This document shows, piece after piece, positions 14,587-23,136 of a stretch of 41,102 nt of DNA (position 1 is the stretch's first letter; each line of letters begins with the position of its first letter). The position numbers were made by a program, and so were the translations under genes. The DNA is from Bacteroidaceae bacterium (GTDB taxonomy: Bacteria; Bacteroidota; Bacteroidia; Bacteroidales; Bacteroidaceae), in the NCBI GenBank assembly GCA_017551925.1, contig JAFZKA010000124.1:1-41102 (forward strand). The letters run 5' to 3'. Below the pieces are notes generated by a model that ran no database searches, was not told where the DNA came from, and was given only the letters and a program-made list of their open reading frames with translations.

Positions 14587-15882
14587 ATGAAGTTTTCAAA
14601 TTCTTTATTCAGGTCAGCCCTTATTGCTGTCTCTGTATTGTGTCTGTTTTCATGTGAAAAGAAAGATGATGAGCCGTCAGCGTATGTCGTTGAGGGTGTT
14701 ACTCTGAACTTAAGTCAGGCGGAACTGATACCTGGCGATACGGTTAATCTGACGGCATTGTTGCAACCGTTCAACAAAAGTGTTGACGAGGCTATTTCAT
14801 GGGACGAAGGTCTTAAGGGGCTTGTTTTCTGGAAAACATCGGACTCAAAGGTCGCTGCGGTTGATGACAAGGGCGTTGTCGTTGCAAAAGGTGCCGGTTC
14901 ATGTGATATCAGTTTTGTTTGCGGCTCAATTGCGGCAAAGTGCAGGATAACGGTTCGTTCATTTGATAAGAACAAAGTGTTTGGCTTGTGGGATGCAGGT
15001 AGTGAAGGTAAAAAATATCTCTTTACATTTGAATGCACCGGCTATCTGTATGAGCCGAATGATACCAGTTTCTTTGATTGGTCTTTTGACGGCATGCGCC
15101 TGTCAGTGTTGTTCAAGAATACTGAGAAAGGAACTGAGAAACTGATAATTACAGCAGTAAATGAGTCTGTCCTTACATTCTATTATGCCGATGACAAGGA
15201 CAAACGTTCCATCAGTATGAATATGGCGCCGATGCCTGTCACATTTGAGGATTTGAGGTCTGGCATGATTGCAAAAGACGGAATAGGGGTGGTTGATATG
15301 GGGTTGCCCAGCGGCACTGTTTGGGCTGCCTGGAATCTTGGTGCAGTTGATCCGGCTGAGGATGGTGAGCGCTATTCATGGGCCGAGACAGATCCTAAAC
15401 AGACTTACAGTCCGGATAATTACAAGTGGTTTGATTCCGGTAAGCAGAAATATTCAAAATATGTCGGTGATGATACTCTGAGAATTCTGACCGATGATGA
15501 TCCTGCTACGTTCAGTCTGGGAGAGGGATGGTACACTCCTACAAAAGCGGACTTTAAGGAACTGTTTGACAACTGCAATAAGTTTGTTGCCAACCTGGCC
15601 GGAAAGGACGGATTTCTTCTGATTCCCAAGAATGAGGATTATAATGACAAGAGGTTGTTTATTCCTTGCTCATTGTCATCAGATTATGTGAATATTGGTG
15701 GTTCTTCAGACTTGTCTTATTATCAGAAGACCGGTTTCTACTGGACTTCAACACGTGCAGAATCAGATAAGTCAGAGGCATATTATCTGAACTTTAATGT
15801 GGGCGACTTATATTATGGACTGGGTTCTGCCAAGCGTTTCCTGGGAATGTGCATCAGACCTGTGTATGTGGAGAAAAAATAA
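14587..15882 (+). CDS. Surface lipoprotein with bacterial Ig-like (Big2) and FISUMP-like domains
   Basis: 431 aa. Lipobox LFSC (Cys23). Residues about 35-125 form a Big2-type Ig-like domain (VTLNLSQAELIPGDTVNLTA then WKTSDSKVAAVDDKGVVVAK). The C-terminal half begins with VDMGLPSGTVWAAWNLGA and ends with GFYWTSTRAESDKSEAYYL and CIRPVYV. This is the pattern of the Fibrobacter succinogenes major paralogous (FISUMP) domain, common in Bacteroidetes surface proteins. The role is unknown; a surface-exposed binding or adhesion function is likely. Confidence 0.82.
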   Translation: MKFSNSLFRSALIAVSVLCLFSCEKKDDEPSAYVVEGVTLNLSQAELIPGDTVNLTALLQPFNKSVDEAISWDEGLKGLVFWKTSDSKVAAVDDKGVVVAKGAGSCDISFVCGSIAAKCRITVRSFDKNKVFGLWDAGSEGKKYLFTFECTGYLYEPNDTSFFDWSFDGMRLSVLFKNTEKGTEKLIITAVNESVLTFYYADDKDKRSISMNMAPMPVTFEDLRSGMIAKDGIGVVDMGLPSGTVWAAWNLGAVDPAEDGERYSWAETDPKQTYSPDNYKWFDSGKQKYSKYVGDDTLRILTDDDPATFSLGEGWYTPTKADFKELFDNCNKFVANLAGKDGFLLIPKNEDYNDKRLFIPCSLSSDYVNIGGSSDLSYYQKTGFYWTSTRAESDKSEAYYLNFNVGDLYYGLGSAKRFLGMCIRPVYVEKK

Positions 15883-15915
15883 GAGTTTTGCTTTTGATAT
15901 TTTCTGAATATTGTC

Positions 15916-15923
15916 TATCTTTG
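15916..15923 (+). promoter_or_regulatory. -7 box of tRNA-His
   Basis: TATCTTTG, a perfect TAnnTTTG match, lies 30 bp before the tRNA. Confidence 0.65.
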
Positions 15924-15952
15924 CACCGCTTTTCGCGGAAAGCACTATAGAT

Positions 15953-16030
15953 GGTGCCCGTAGTTCAGTTGGTTAGAGCGTCAGATTGTGGTTCTGAATG
16001 TCGTGGGTTCGAGTCCCACCGGGCACCCCA
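15953..16030 (+). tRNA. tRNA-His (anticodon GTG)
   Basis: The acceptor stem is GTGCCCG / CGGGCAC with the additional 5' G (15953) opposite discriminator C, a hallmark of tRNA-His. The anticodon stem is TCAGA / TCTGA with loop TTGTGGT, giving anticodon GTG. The T arm is GTGGG TTCGAGT CCCAC. The CCA end is encoded (16028-16030). Confidence 0.97.
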
Positions 16031-16075
16031 AAAGCAGAAAAAGAGGTCAACTTGACCTCTTTTTCTGCTTTCGGG
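16031..16075 (+). terminator. Terminator after tRNA-His, perfect 20-bp inverted repeat
   Basis: The arms 16031-16050 and 16052-16071 are perfectly complementary (AAAGCAGAAAAAGAGGTCAA and its reverse complement) around a single base. The repeat is directly adjacent to the CCA end. The right arm is T-rich. The following 190 bp up to 16268 hold further GC-rich short inverted repeats (such as GTTCACTACGTGAAC) but no gene. Confidence 0.75.
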
Positions 16076-16242
16076 GCGCCCGGTTTTTGGGCACATCTTT
16101 TTAGTTCACTACGTGAACGCGCTCCCTTTGGTCGCTTGGCGGCCTACCCGGCCGCTCTCGTTCGCATACTCACTTCGCCCCAATACGTTTGTACCTGCGT
16201 GGAAAAAAGAGAGCTTTACATTAGGGAATCAGGATAAAATAC

Positions 16243-16250
16243 TATTTTTG
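16243..16250 (+). promoter_or_regulatory. -7 box of the lipoprotein gene at 16268
   Basis: TATTTTTG matches TAnnTTTG and lies 17 bp before the first ATG. A second match, TACGTTTG, lies about 60 bp further upstream. Confidence 0.5.
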
Positions 16251-16267
16251 GAAATAAATATAATTTC

Positions 16268-17095
16268 ATGTTTATGAAAAAGGCTATCTTCTTTTTTATC
16301 ATGATGCTATTAGTTGCATCATGTGTTTCAACGGATAAATTTAATGGACTTTTGGAGGAAAACCGTGTGTTGAAAAACGACATATCGGATTTACAGAAAC
16401 AACTTGAAAATGCTTTAGCAGAACTGGAACATTACAAGTATGCTCCTGATGTCTTGTATGCTGAGGCAATGACATATAAAGCAAATAAGGATAGAGATAA
16501 TTTAGATAGGATAAGTAAAGAACTGCAGAAATATCATCCACAATCATCTGAATGCCTGAAAGTTAAACAGGCTCTCGAATCATTGGACAAGGAAATTGCT
16601 GCCAAGGAAAAGGCTGAAAAAGAAAAGCGTATGAAAGCAGTATCAAAACTTAAAAAGAGCTTTGATGACGTTTCAGGAATAACATGGTATAAGAATCCAT
16701 ACTTTACTCATTACTATGAGTCAAATCATATCTCAATATACATTGGCCAGCGTGATGGTGGTAAGCCTTGGCTGCGCTTGAAGATGTCATACAACGGAAA
16801 TAATTGGATATTCTTTGAGCAAGCGTACTTATCATTTGATGGTAATACTAAACAAATATCTTTTGACCAATATAAAGATAAGGAAACCGATGTTGATGGT
16901 GGCAAGGTATCAGAATGGATTGATGTAAATGTGGATGCTTCAACTATTGATTTTTTGAAAAAAATGGTTGAAGGTAAAACCTCAAAAATGAGATTATCGG
17001 GTAAATTTTCTAACACCAAAACTCTAACCACCATAGAAGTTAACGCCATTAGGGATGTTCTTCTTGCATACGATGTTTTGTTAAAAGGAGAATAA
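16268..17095 (+). CDS. Coiled-coil lipoprotein of unknown function
   Basis: 275 aa (or 273 from the ATG at 16274). The signal peptide ends in lipobox LVASC, so the mature protein is lipid-anchored. A coiled coil (about residues 25-60, LEENRVLKNDISDLQKQLEN) is followed by a helical segment with Lys/Glu-rich repeats (KEIAAKEKAEKEKRMKA). A C-terminal globular domain starts near residue 135 (ITWYKNPYFTHYYESNHISI). That domain resembles those found in phage or mobile-element lipoproteins, but I cannot name it. It stands alone between the tRNA and the 54-aa gene. Confidence 0.78.
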   Translation: MFMKKAIFFFIMMLLVASCVSTDKFNGLLEENRVLKNDISDLQKQLENALAELEHYKYAPDVLYAEAMTYKANKDRDNLDRISKELQKYHPQSSECLKVKQALESLDKEIAAKEKAEKEKRMKAVSKLKKSFDDVSGITWYKNPYFTHYYESNHISIYIGQRDGGKPWLRLKMSYNGNNWIFFEQAYLSFDGNTKQISFDQYKDKETDVDGGKVSEWIDVNVDASTIDFLKKMVEGKTSKMRLSGKFSNTKTLTTIEVNAIRDVLLAYDVLLKGE

Positions 17096-17198
17096 ACAGA
17101 ACTGTTATTCCCAGGTTTAAATCCCGTTGTTTGGTTAGATTCTGAGGTATGAGGGGATTTGACAGGGAGGGAGGCTTGTTTTTTCAGAGGGAGTTTGC

Positions 17199-17206
17199 TA
17201 ATATTG
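17199..17206 (+). promoter_or_regulatory. -7 box before the 54-aa gene
   Basis: TAATATTG, one mismatch from TAnnTTTG, lies 24 bp before ATG 17230. It is the likely promoter for the small gene and the AGCS symporter. Confidence 0.45.
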
Positions 17207-17229
17207 CATAAACAATTAATGATTTGAGT

Positions 17230-17394
17230 ATGTATTATTTCAAGAGACTTCAGGAAGCCAATAAGATGAGGGATTATTGGGGGGAGAGGAAATTCAAGTT
17301 CCATCAGAAAACTTTGGGAGACCGTTTTATTCAGAAACGTAAGGAAGAGGGTGCCAAAGACATTGAAAATGTTGCTGACAGCCAGGAGAGATAA
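17230..17394 (+). CDS. Small basic protein, 54 aa, upstream of the AGCS symporter
   Basis: Short reading frame with ATG 17230 and stop TAA 17392-17394, encoding MYYFKRLQEANKMRDYW... and ending ENVADSQER. It is highly charged with no membrane segment. It has a -7 box 24 bp upstream and its stop is 5 bp before the symporter start, so it is probably co-transcribed. This spacing, plus the absence of any other reading frame here, argues that it is a real gene. Function unknown. Confidence 0.55.
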   Translation: MYYFKRLQEANKMRDYWGERKFKFHQKTLGDRFIQKRKEEGAKDIENVADSQER

Positions 17395-17399
17395 ACCTG

Positions 17400-18773
17400 A
17401 TGGAAAAGATAGTATCTGCTGTAAACAATATTGTATGGAACCCGGGGCTGGTGGTGTTGCTGCTGGTGGCCGGGCTCTATTTTTCTGTGCGCACCAGGAT
17501 GGTGCAAGTGAGGCGATTCGGGCTGATGTTCCGCTCTTTGTTTGGTAAAAGGCAAGGGAGCGACGGCATATCATCATTTGAGGCGTTCTGTATAGCACTC
17601 TCCGGAAGGGTGGGTACCGGTAATATCGTGGGCGTGGCTACGGCTATCGCATTCGGCGGACCGGGAGCGGTGTTCTGGATGTGGGTGGTTGCTTTCCTGG
17701 GTGCATCGACGGCTTATGTGGAATCCACACTGGCGCAGATGTACAAGTTCCGTCACGCCAGCGGGTTTAGAGGCGGTCCGTTCTCATTCATTGAGGAGGG
17801 ATTGGGAATGCGTTGGCTGGGCATCGTGTTTGCCGTAATAACTATCCTGAGTTGCGGATTCTGCCTTACTATGGTACAGTCAAACGGCGTCTCCATGACC
17901 ATGCAGAATGCTTTCCCTGTGCCTACGTGGGCATCAGGCGTGGTTCTTGCCGCTGTGCTGGGTATTGTGGTAATAGGTGGTGTGAAACGTATTGCAAAGG
18001 TTGCATCAATAGTAACGCCGTTCATGGCTTTCGGGTACATAGTTCTGTCAATTGTTGTGGTGTCTTTCCATATCAAGGATGTGCCGGCGGTTCTGGGCAG
18101 TATTGTTACAGGCGCTTTCGGCCTTGATCCTGTGTGCGGTGGTATTATCGGCTCCACTATTGCCATGGGCGTAAAGAGAGGCATTTTCTCAAATGAAGCG
18201 GGGCAGGGTACCGGAGCCATAGTTTCGGCTGCGGCCGATGTGGATTATCCTGCGCAACAGGGCTTGGCACAGTCATTCTCAGTATATGTGGATACGCTGT
18301 TTGTATGTACGGCTACGGCCCTGATGATTCTGACATCGGGCACCTACAATATAATTGATTCCTCAACGGGCGGTATGCTGCTTGAGAATGCGCCTGAACT
18401 TGGCAACAACTATGCCGGCTTTACTCAAAGCGCGGTGGATTCTGTATTCTCGGGATTCGGCAGCCAGTTTGTGTCTGTGGCGATGGTATTCTTTGCTTTC
18501 AGCACCATCATGGCCTATTATTTCTACGCTGAGACGGGCATACTCTATCTGTTCAAGGGTAAGAATACACGCAGGGAGAAACTTGTGGTGCGTCTGTATC
18601 AGGCTGTAATGCTGAGTGCGGTGGTTATCGGTGCCATCCGTGAGGCCGATGTGGTCTGGCAGTTCGGTGACATAGGTGTGGGCCTCATGGCGTGGGGCAC
18701 GGTGATTCCCATCCTCATTCTCTGCCCCAAGGCAATCAAAGCCTTGAAGGAGTTTGAAAAACAAAAACCTTAA
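17400..18773 (+). CDS. Sodium:alanine (glycine) symporter, AGCS family
   Basis: 457-aa polytopic inner-membrane protein importing alanine, glycine or a related amino acid with Na+. The family signature is present near residues 70-100 (SGRVGTGNIVGVATAIAFGG, PGAVFWMW), as are NEAGQGTGAI and about ten hydrophobic helices. Length is normal for the family (450-490). It follows the 54-aa gene by 5 bp. An inverted repeat at 18895-18942 downstream may terminate it. Confidence 0.92.
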   Translation: MEKIVSAVNNIVWNPGLVVLLLVAGLYFSVRTRMVQVRRFGLMFRSLFGKRQGSDGISSFEAFCIALSGRVGTGNIVGVATAIAFGGPGAVFWMWVVAFLGASTAYVESTLAQMYKFRHASGFRGGPFSFIEEGLGMRWLGIVFAVITILSCGFCLTMVQSNGVSMTMQNAFPVPTWASGVVLAAVLGIVVIGGVKRIAKVASIVTPFMAFGYIVLSIVVVSFHIKDVPAVLGSIVTGAFGLDPVCGGIIGSTIAMGVKRGIFSNEAGQGTGAIVSAAADVDYPAQQGLAQSFSVYVDTLFVCTATALMILTSGTYNIIDSSTGGMLLENAPELGNNYAGFTQSAVDSVFSGFGSQFVSVAMVFFAFSTIMAYYFYAETGILYLFKGKNTRREKLVVRLYQAVMLSAVVIGAIREADVVWQFGDIGVGLMAWGTVIPILILCPKAIKALKEFEKQKP

Positions 18774-18812
18774 CACTATTGTGCCGGTTTCCCCGTGTGA
18801 AAATGGTTCTGA

Positions 18813-19006
18813 GTGCACAGAACTTTTGGGGGTATCGGTATCGGAAACCATGGCCGCCCGTGGGCTTGTGAACGGGAGGGGCCCGCTGTGCAATAAGATG
18901 CCCTGGGATGTATGAGTTTACTCATGCATTTCAGGGCGTCTTAGTGTGCAGTGGGAGGGATAGCGCGAAGCGCGTAGTTTCAGATACTGATACCCCAAAA
19001 AGTTCC
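18813..19006. repeat. Inverted-repeat intergenic element, family copy 1
   Basis: The left end 18813-18842 begins GTGCACAGAACTTTTGGGGG. The right end is 18983-19006 (GATACTGATACCCCAAAAAG and so on). The 24-bp termini at 18819-18842 and 18983-19006 are inverted repeats with about four mismatches, and weaker complementarity continues inward. The first 30 bp are identical to those of copy 2. The last 35 bp, reversed, match the start of copy 3. Between them lies a terminator-like hairpin. Noncoding and MITE-like. Confidence 0.7.
18895..18942. terminator. Strong hairpin between convergent AGCS and channel genes
   Basis: The arms pair AAGATGCCCTG with CAGGGCGTCTT and ATGAGT with ACTCAT around a TT centre, making a stem of about 22 pairs with a few mismatches. 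It lies between two convergent genes and inside the repeat element. It may act as a bidirectional terminator, though no long T run follows. Confidence 0.5.
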
Positions 19007-19025
19007 CTAGACTAACGCACAAAGG

Positions 19026-19892
19026 TTACAGGCGTTCCCCGCAGTGCTTGCAGTAATTTGCGTTGAGATCTGTCTTCTCGTTGCAGCGGGGGCATCGGCC
19101 GTTCTTTCCTTTCTTTTGGGTGGTGTCAATCATGGTGGCCGATACGATACCGGTGGGAACGGCTATGATGGTGTAACCCAGGATCATCACTATTCCGGAC
19201 AGGAACTTTCCGATAGCCGTAACAGGCGTGATGTCACCGTATCCCACGGTCGTAAGGGTAACAATGGCCCAATAGATACTGGTGGGGATGCTGGTGAACC
19301 CGGAGTTGGGCGTGCCGCTCTCTACAATGTACATTATGGTGCCCAGAATGCATACCAGCATTACAACGAACATGAAATAGACCAGGATCTTGGTGAGACT
19401 CTTGCGGATGCTCTCAAGCAGCAGGTAGCCCTCATTCAGGAACGCAAAGAGTTTGAGCACCCTGAATATGCGGAACAGACGGAAAGTTCGCATAAGAGAG
19501 AGGTATCTGAGCGGCGGGAAGAAAATGCTGAGCAGCTGGGGCCACGTGGCCAAAAGGTCAATTATGCCGAAGAAACTGAGTACATAATCGCGTTTTACGG
19601 GCGAGCAATATACTCGGAGCACGTATTCAATGGCAAACAGTATGCTCAATACGTACTCAAGGACAATGATTGAAGCTTTAAGTATTCCGGCACCGTTCAG
19701 TTCCAGATGAATGAGTGTCTGGAATGAGAATTCATCAACCTTAAGAACACTTTCCAATGACGCTATTATAATGCATAGCGCAATAGCAATCATTATAACT
19801 ATGTCAACAGGCTTTGACAGACGGTCTGTTCCCTCAAACAGTATCCTGTAAAGCCTCTCCTTGTCCTTAATTATAGCAATCAGTTTCTTCAT
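19026..19892 (-). CDS. Voltage-gated-type potassium channel with C-terminal zinc ribbon
   Basis: 288 aa. Six-helix Kv layout: the S4-like segment has regularly spaced arginines (RTFRLFRIFRVLKL, 135-148). The pore loop has the K+ filter TTVGYGD (214-220), followed by the last pore helix. The C-terminus has a CPRC...CKHC pair (267-284) typical of a zinc ribbon instead of an RCK domain. The start overlaps the stop of the GH9 gene by 4 bp, so the two are translationally coupled. A cytoplasmic zinc ribbon on a Kv channel recurs in Bacteroidetes, but its role is not known to me. Confidence 0.88.
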   Translation of the reverse strand: MKKLIAIIKDKERLYRILFEGTDRLSKPVDIVIMIAIALCIIIASLESVLKVDEFSFQTLIHLELNGAGILKASIIVLEYVLSILFAIEYVLRVYCSPVKRDYVLSFFGIIDLLATWPQLLSIFFPPLRYLSLMRTFRLFRIFRVLKLFAFLNEGYLLLESIRKSLTKILVYFMFVVMLVCILGTIMYIVESGTPNSGFTSIPTSIYWAIVTLTTVGYGDITPVTAIGKFLSGIVMILGYTIIAVPTGIVSATMIDTTQKKGKNGRCPRCNEKTDLNANYCKHCGERL

Positions 19893-21979
19893 TTATACGG
19901 GTCTTTTGTGCCAGGTTTCCAGGTGCAGCCACCGGCCAGAATGGGATAGACCACCGATGGGAAGCACAGACTCTGGTAAATAGTATATTCGTTGTTCTGA
20001 TAATTGTCCAGTATATCTATGTAGGCACGCTCACGTGGGGTCGTGTTGCGGCTGATGGCCGGATAACTGGGATAGTTGCGCACATAGTTGCCTGCGCCGA
20101 ATACCAGAATACCCGGGCGAGGCCCCCATCCCTGCTCAATGGTGTAGGCCGATTCGCGGTCATGCGGCCAGTGAACCTGATTAAATCCCAGAGTGGTCAT
20201 GTAGCATTTGCCCAGGGGGTTAAGGCCAAGCGCGTAGTCCATCATCTGGCTTACCACATCAATGTACTCCTGATTACCCGTAAGTTTCCACATAAGCACA
20301 ATGGGGAACGTATATTGCCCCTGAGCCACGTTGCTGCCCCACCAGTTTACGTTCATGGGCGCGCCGTTGGGGTAGGCGTTCTCAGTAAATGCGGCCATCT
20401 GCTTATCGACAGTAGCCTGCAGGGCATCCTTGAATATCTTAACGGTAGCGGCATCGGTCTTGCTGGCAGGAGCCAGGATGTAACTGAAGAAATATGATGT
20501 GAGCCAGCCTCGCTCGGCAAATATCTCAGAGCCTTGATTGTAGGTGGAGAGCATCTGTTCCGCATCATGCGCGTGCGCCTTGATATACTCATGGCAATCA
20601 GCATTGCCGGTCATAAGGTATTTTTCAGTGTTGTAGTACATCTGGAATGTGGCCGGCATCTCGCGGTTACGCTCGGCATAAACGCGGGTGGATGCCTTGT
20701 AAGCCTTCTCTGCGCATTCTACGTACTCCTTGCTCTTGGCAGCATCGTACGGCTTGATTATGCGGGCAAAGTGATAGAACAGGCCCGATGCCCAGGCCGA
20801 TGTACGTGGGTCAAGTGCCTCAGAACCAAACAGATGGTCCTCCTGGTCATATGTGGTGAACGGTGAGTATCCGTTGGTCTCGGTGCCCCAAGGAATCTGA
20901 CCGTCCTCCTCCTGGAAGTATTTCCAGAACATGGTGCCCCATTCGGCCTCATCAAGGATATCGGGTATGCCGTTGCTCTTGCCAAGGATGTTGAACTGAG
21001 CATCAAACTTATCGGGTATGTTGAACTGGTCATCGGTAAAGAGTTCGGGGAATGCCTCAAAGGTGGTGAGCAGGGTGCTGGGCACATCCATATGATAGGT
21101 GCGGCGGTCTGCATCGCCTGCATCGTGATATCCACCCCAGGCTTGGATGGTGGGCTCTGTGCCCTTTACAACCAGACGTGCCTCGGCAATGCGGTCATAG
21201 GTCTGGTAAATGGTCTCGTGGCAGCGCTTGGTGCGGTAACTGAAGTCAGAGTACGGCTCAATGATCTGGATTCCGCAGCGCTGGTTAAAGAGTGAGCGGA
21301 AACTGACATAAGAGAGTTTCTGTGAGAACTGACCGCCTACGCCAAAGGGATATGATGCACCGTAACCATCAACCACAATGCGGTACGGGCCGCCCTCCGG
21401 AACCTTAGACAGGTCTATGCGATATACATAATCACCCGATGATCGGTCCTCACCAATCTCCGTTAACTGGCCTGAACAGACCTTTTTGCCCAGTTTGGAT
21501 TTCTTGTACTGATATACGGTGTAAGAGGGCAGGGCGCCTTCAATCTTACGTACACCGCCGTCACCCAGATAGATTGCAAAGTTTGCAAAACGCTTGGTAG
21601 AGAGTGCGCTGTAAGCCACCTGATTGGTCTTGATGGCCTCACAGTATATTTTTTTGGGATCAAACTTGAAACTGTATGTGCCATACGGAGTTTCAACTTT
21701 GTATTTCTGTCCGTTCTTGAGTGTGGGCACGGTAAGATATATAAAGTGGTCACACTGATCTGCAGCCGCAGCGGTTCTATTGACACTAAGTACCTGTGTC
21801 CCGTTCACTTTCCAAAGTGTCGGATCAGAGATATCAACCTCATTCACATCAAGCGTATCGCTGATAAAATAGAGTTCAATCACATCTTTTGAAGCAGTAC
21901 GTATCTCCTGGAATGTAAGTTTGGCACTTGCTGACAGAGACAGCAGCAAAGTGAAAGCAATGGATAGTAAAGGTTTCAT
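19889..21979 (-). CDS. Glycoside hydrolase family 9 endoglucanase
   Basis: 696 aa, secreted (signal peptide MKPLLSIAFTLLLSLSASA). An N-terminal Ig-like CelD_N domain (about 110-220) precedes the (alpha/alpha)6 catalytic domain. The catalytic Asp pair lies in GGYHDAGDADRR. The conserved His region is HWPHDRESA, with GWGPRPGILVFGAGN following. The general acid Glu is in QNNEYTIYQ near residue 664. It probably cleaves beta-1,4-glucan or glucomannan at the cell surface or in the periplasm. The only co-transcribed gene visible is the channel downstream. No SusC/SusD pair is nearby, so it is not in a typical utilisation locus. Confidence 0.93.
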   Translation of the reverse strand: MKPLLSIAFTLLLSLSASAKLTFQEIRTASKDVIELYFISDTLDVNEVDISDPTLWKVNGTQVLSVNRTAAAADQCDHFIYLTVPTLKNGQKYKVETPYGTYSFKFDPKKIYCEAIKTNQVAYSALSTKRFANFAIYLGDGGVRKIEGALPSYTVYQYKKSKLGKKVCSGQLTEIGEDRSSGDYVYRIDLSKVPEGGPYRIVVDGYGASYPFGVGGQFSQKLSYVSFRSLFNQRCGIQIIEPYSDFSYRTKRCHETIYQTYDRIAEARLVVKGTEPTIQAWGGYHDAGDADRRTYHMDVPSTLLTTFEAFPELFTDDQFNIPDKFDAQFNILGKSNGIPDILDEAEWGTMFWKYFQEEDGQIPWGTETNGYSPFTTYDQEDHLFGSEALDPRTSAWASGLFYHFARIIKPYDAAKSKEYVECAEKAYKASTRVYAERNREMPATFQMYYNTEKYLMTGNADCHEYIKAHAHDAEQMLSTYNQGSEIFAERGWLTSYFFSYILAPASKTDAATVKIFKDALQATVDKQMAAFTENAYPNGAPMNVNWWGSNVAQGQYTFPIVLMWKLTGNQEYIDVVSQMMDYALGLNPLGKCYMTTLGFNQVHWPHDRESAYTIEQGWGPRPGILVFGAGNYVRNYPSYPAISRNTTPRERAYIDILDNYQNNEYTIYQSLCFPSVVYPILAGGCTWKPGTKDPYK

Positions 21980-21999
21980 AATTCATTCGGCTGTTTTGG

Positions 22000-22007
22000 C
22001 AAAGGTA
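22000..22007 (-). promoter_or_regulatory. -7 box of the GH9-channel operon
   Basis: Leftward TACCTTTG, a perfect TAnnTTTG match, 20 bp upstream of the GH9 start. Confidence 0.65.
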
Positions 22008-22016
22008 GGTATAATT

Positions 22017-22044
22017 TACAATTGACAATTGATAATTGACAATT
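22017..22044. repeat. AATTGACAATT direct/inverted repeat tract
   Basis: A tract built from AATTGACAATT and TGATAATTGACAATT units lies between the GH9 promoter and repeat element copy 2. It is self-complementary and AT-rich, and could contribute to promoter architecture or be a low-complexity relic. Confidence 0.5.
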
Positions 22045-22058
22045 AATAGGATTGCTAT

Positions 22059-22170
22059 GTGCACAGAACTTTTGGGGGTATCGGTATCAGGTTGCCATTT
22101 GCAGGAGCAGAACTATCAGTTTGGGGAGCATCAGTGACTTGGCGTAAAGCGCATGCCCCCAAAAGTTCTC
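22059..22170. repeat. Inverted-repeat intergenic element, family copy 2 (short form)
   Basis: Starts with a 30-bp block (22059-22088) identical to copy 1. The middle (TTTGGGGAGCATCAGTG, then TTGGCGTAAAGCG) matches the right half of copy 3. It ends with GCCCCCAAAAGTTCTCC, complementary to its left end. It abuts the stop codon of the capA-like gene. Noncoding. Confidence 0.65.
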
Positions 22171-22171
22171 C

Positions 22172-23131
22172 TTACTCCGGCACTACACAGAAGGAACCGT
22201 CCCTTTTGTGTACTTGGTTGGGGTGGAGGTCGTAGTAGCGGAGGGTGGTTGCGGCGCCTATTTTGAGCAGGTGCAGGGTGACGGCAAGGCCGTGGTCGGT
22301 ACGGGGCGCAGTCATGTTGGAGATGTAGTTGCCCAGTGACCATACGGTAAGATGGCGGTCTGCGTAATACTCATGGGGCAGAGTGCGCACGGGCTGCACT
22401 ACATGCGGATGGCCTCCGATAATGTGGTTCACACCTATGCTGTAGAGCCACCTTTCAAGTTTCTTCTGGCTGGCATCGGGTTCGGTACGGTATTCCGTGC
22501 CCCAGTGCATGCAGGCAATGATGCAGTCGGCGTGCAGTTGGCGCGCGCGGATAACATCGGCCTTTATCTGTGTGGTGTCAATGTAGTTTACTATACAGGG
22601 AGGGGCAACAGGTATTCCGTTGGTGTCATAGGTGTAGTTTAGCAGGGCAATACGCATGGTGCCGTGTTCTATTATATAAGGATAGAGGGAGTCACGCTCT
22701 GCCTGGTTGCGGTATGTGCCCAGATGGCCGATGCCCAGACTGTCAAGGATGTCAAGGGTGCGGATGAGGCCGCGGTTACGGCGGTCAAGGCAGTGGTTGT
22801 TCGCGGTCAGGAAGATGTCAAAGCCGGCATCACGGACAGCCAGAGCAAAGGCATCGGGCGAGCAGAACTGCGGATAGCCGGTGTAGGGCGCTCCGCCCAG
22901 TGTGGTCTCAAAGTTGCAGACAGCAATATCGGCTGCCTCAATCTCAGGGATGACCTGAATGAAACAGCCGCTATAGTCATATGTGCCGTTTGGTCTGCGT
23001 GCCGCTTGGAGTTGGGCCTTATGCTGCATCATATCTCCGGCAAAGTAGAGGGAGATACTGTCCAGGGCTTGGGCCGATGCGCTTAGCGTGCATACCAGCC
23101 ATATCCCGATGAATATGGCAGACCTGGTCAC
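22172..23131 (-). CDS. CapA/PgsA-type metallophosphatase-fold protein, secreted
   Basis: 319 aa. The motifs of the bacterial capsule-synthesis protein PGA_cap family are intact: FAGDMMQH, NFETTLG, TANNHCLDR, MHWGTEY and GGHPHVVQP. The family is a calcineurin-like fold linked to poly-gamma-glutamate or other envelope polymers; the exact substrate is unknown. The frame extends to 23239 inside folD. The GTG at 23131, 5 bp after the folD stop, gives a proper signal peptide (TRSAIFIGIWLVCTLSASAQ) and is preferred. It is the last gene of an ffh-folD-capA operon. Confidence 0.85.
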   Translation of the reverse strand: MTRSAIFIGIWLVCTLSASAQALDSISLYFAGDMMQHKAQLQAARRPNGTYDYSGCFIQVIPEIEAADIAVCNFETTLGGAPYTGYPQFCSPDAFALAVRDAGFDIFLTANNHCLDRRNRGLIRTLDILDSLGIGHLGTYRNQAERDSLYPYIIEHGTMRIALLNYTYDTNGIPVAPPCIVNYIDTTQIKADVIRARQLHADCIIACMHWGTEYRTEPDASQKKLERWLYSIGVNHIIGGHPHVVQPVRTLPHEYYADRHLTVWSLGNYISNMTAPRTDHGLAVTLHLLKIGAATTLRYYDLHPNQVHKRDGSFCVVPE

Positions 23132-23136
23132 GTGGA

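Noticed and set aside
15998-16237. 79-codon open frame overlapping tRNA-His
   Set aside because: Begins inside the tRNA and runs through its terminator; the composition is not protein-like.
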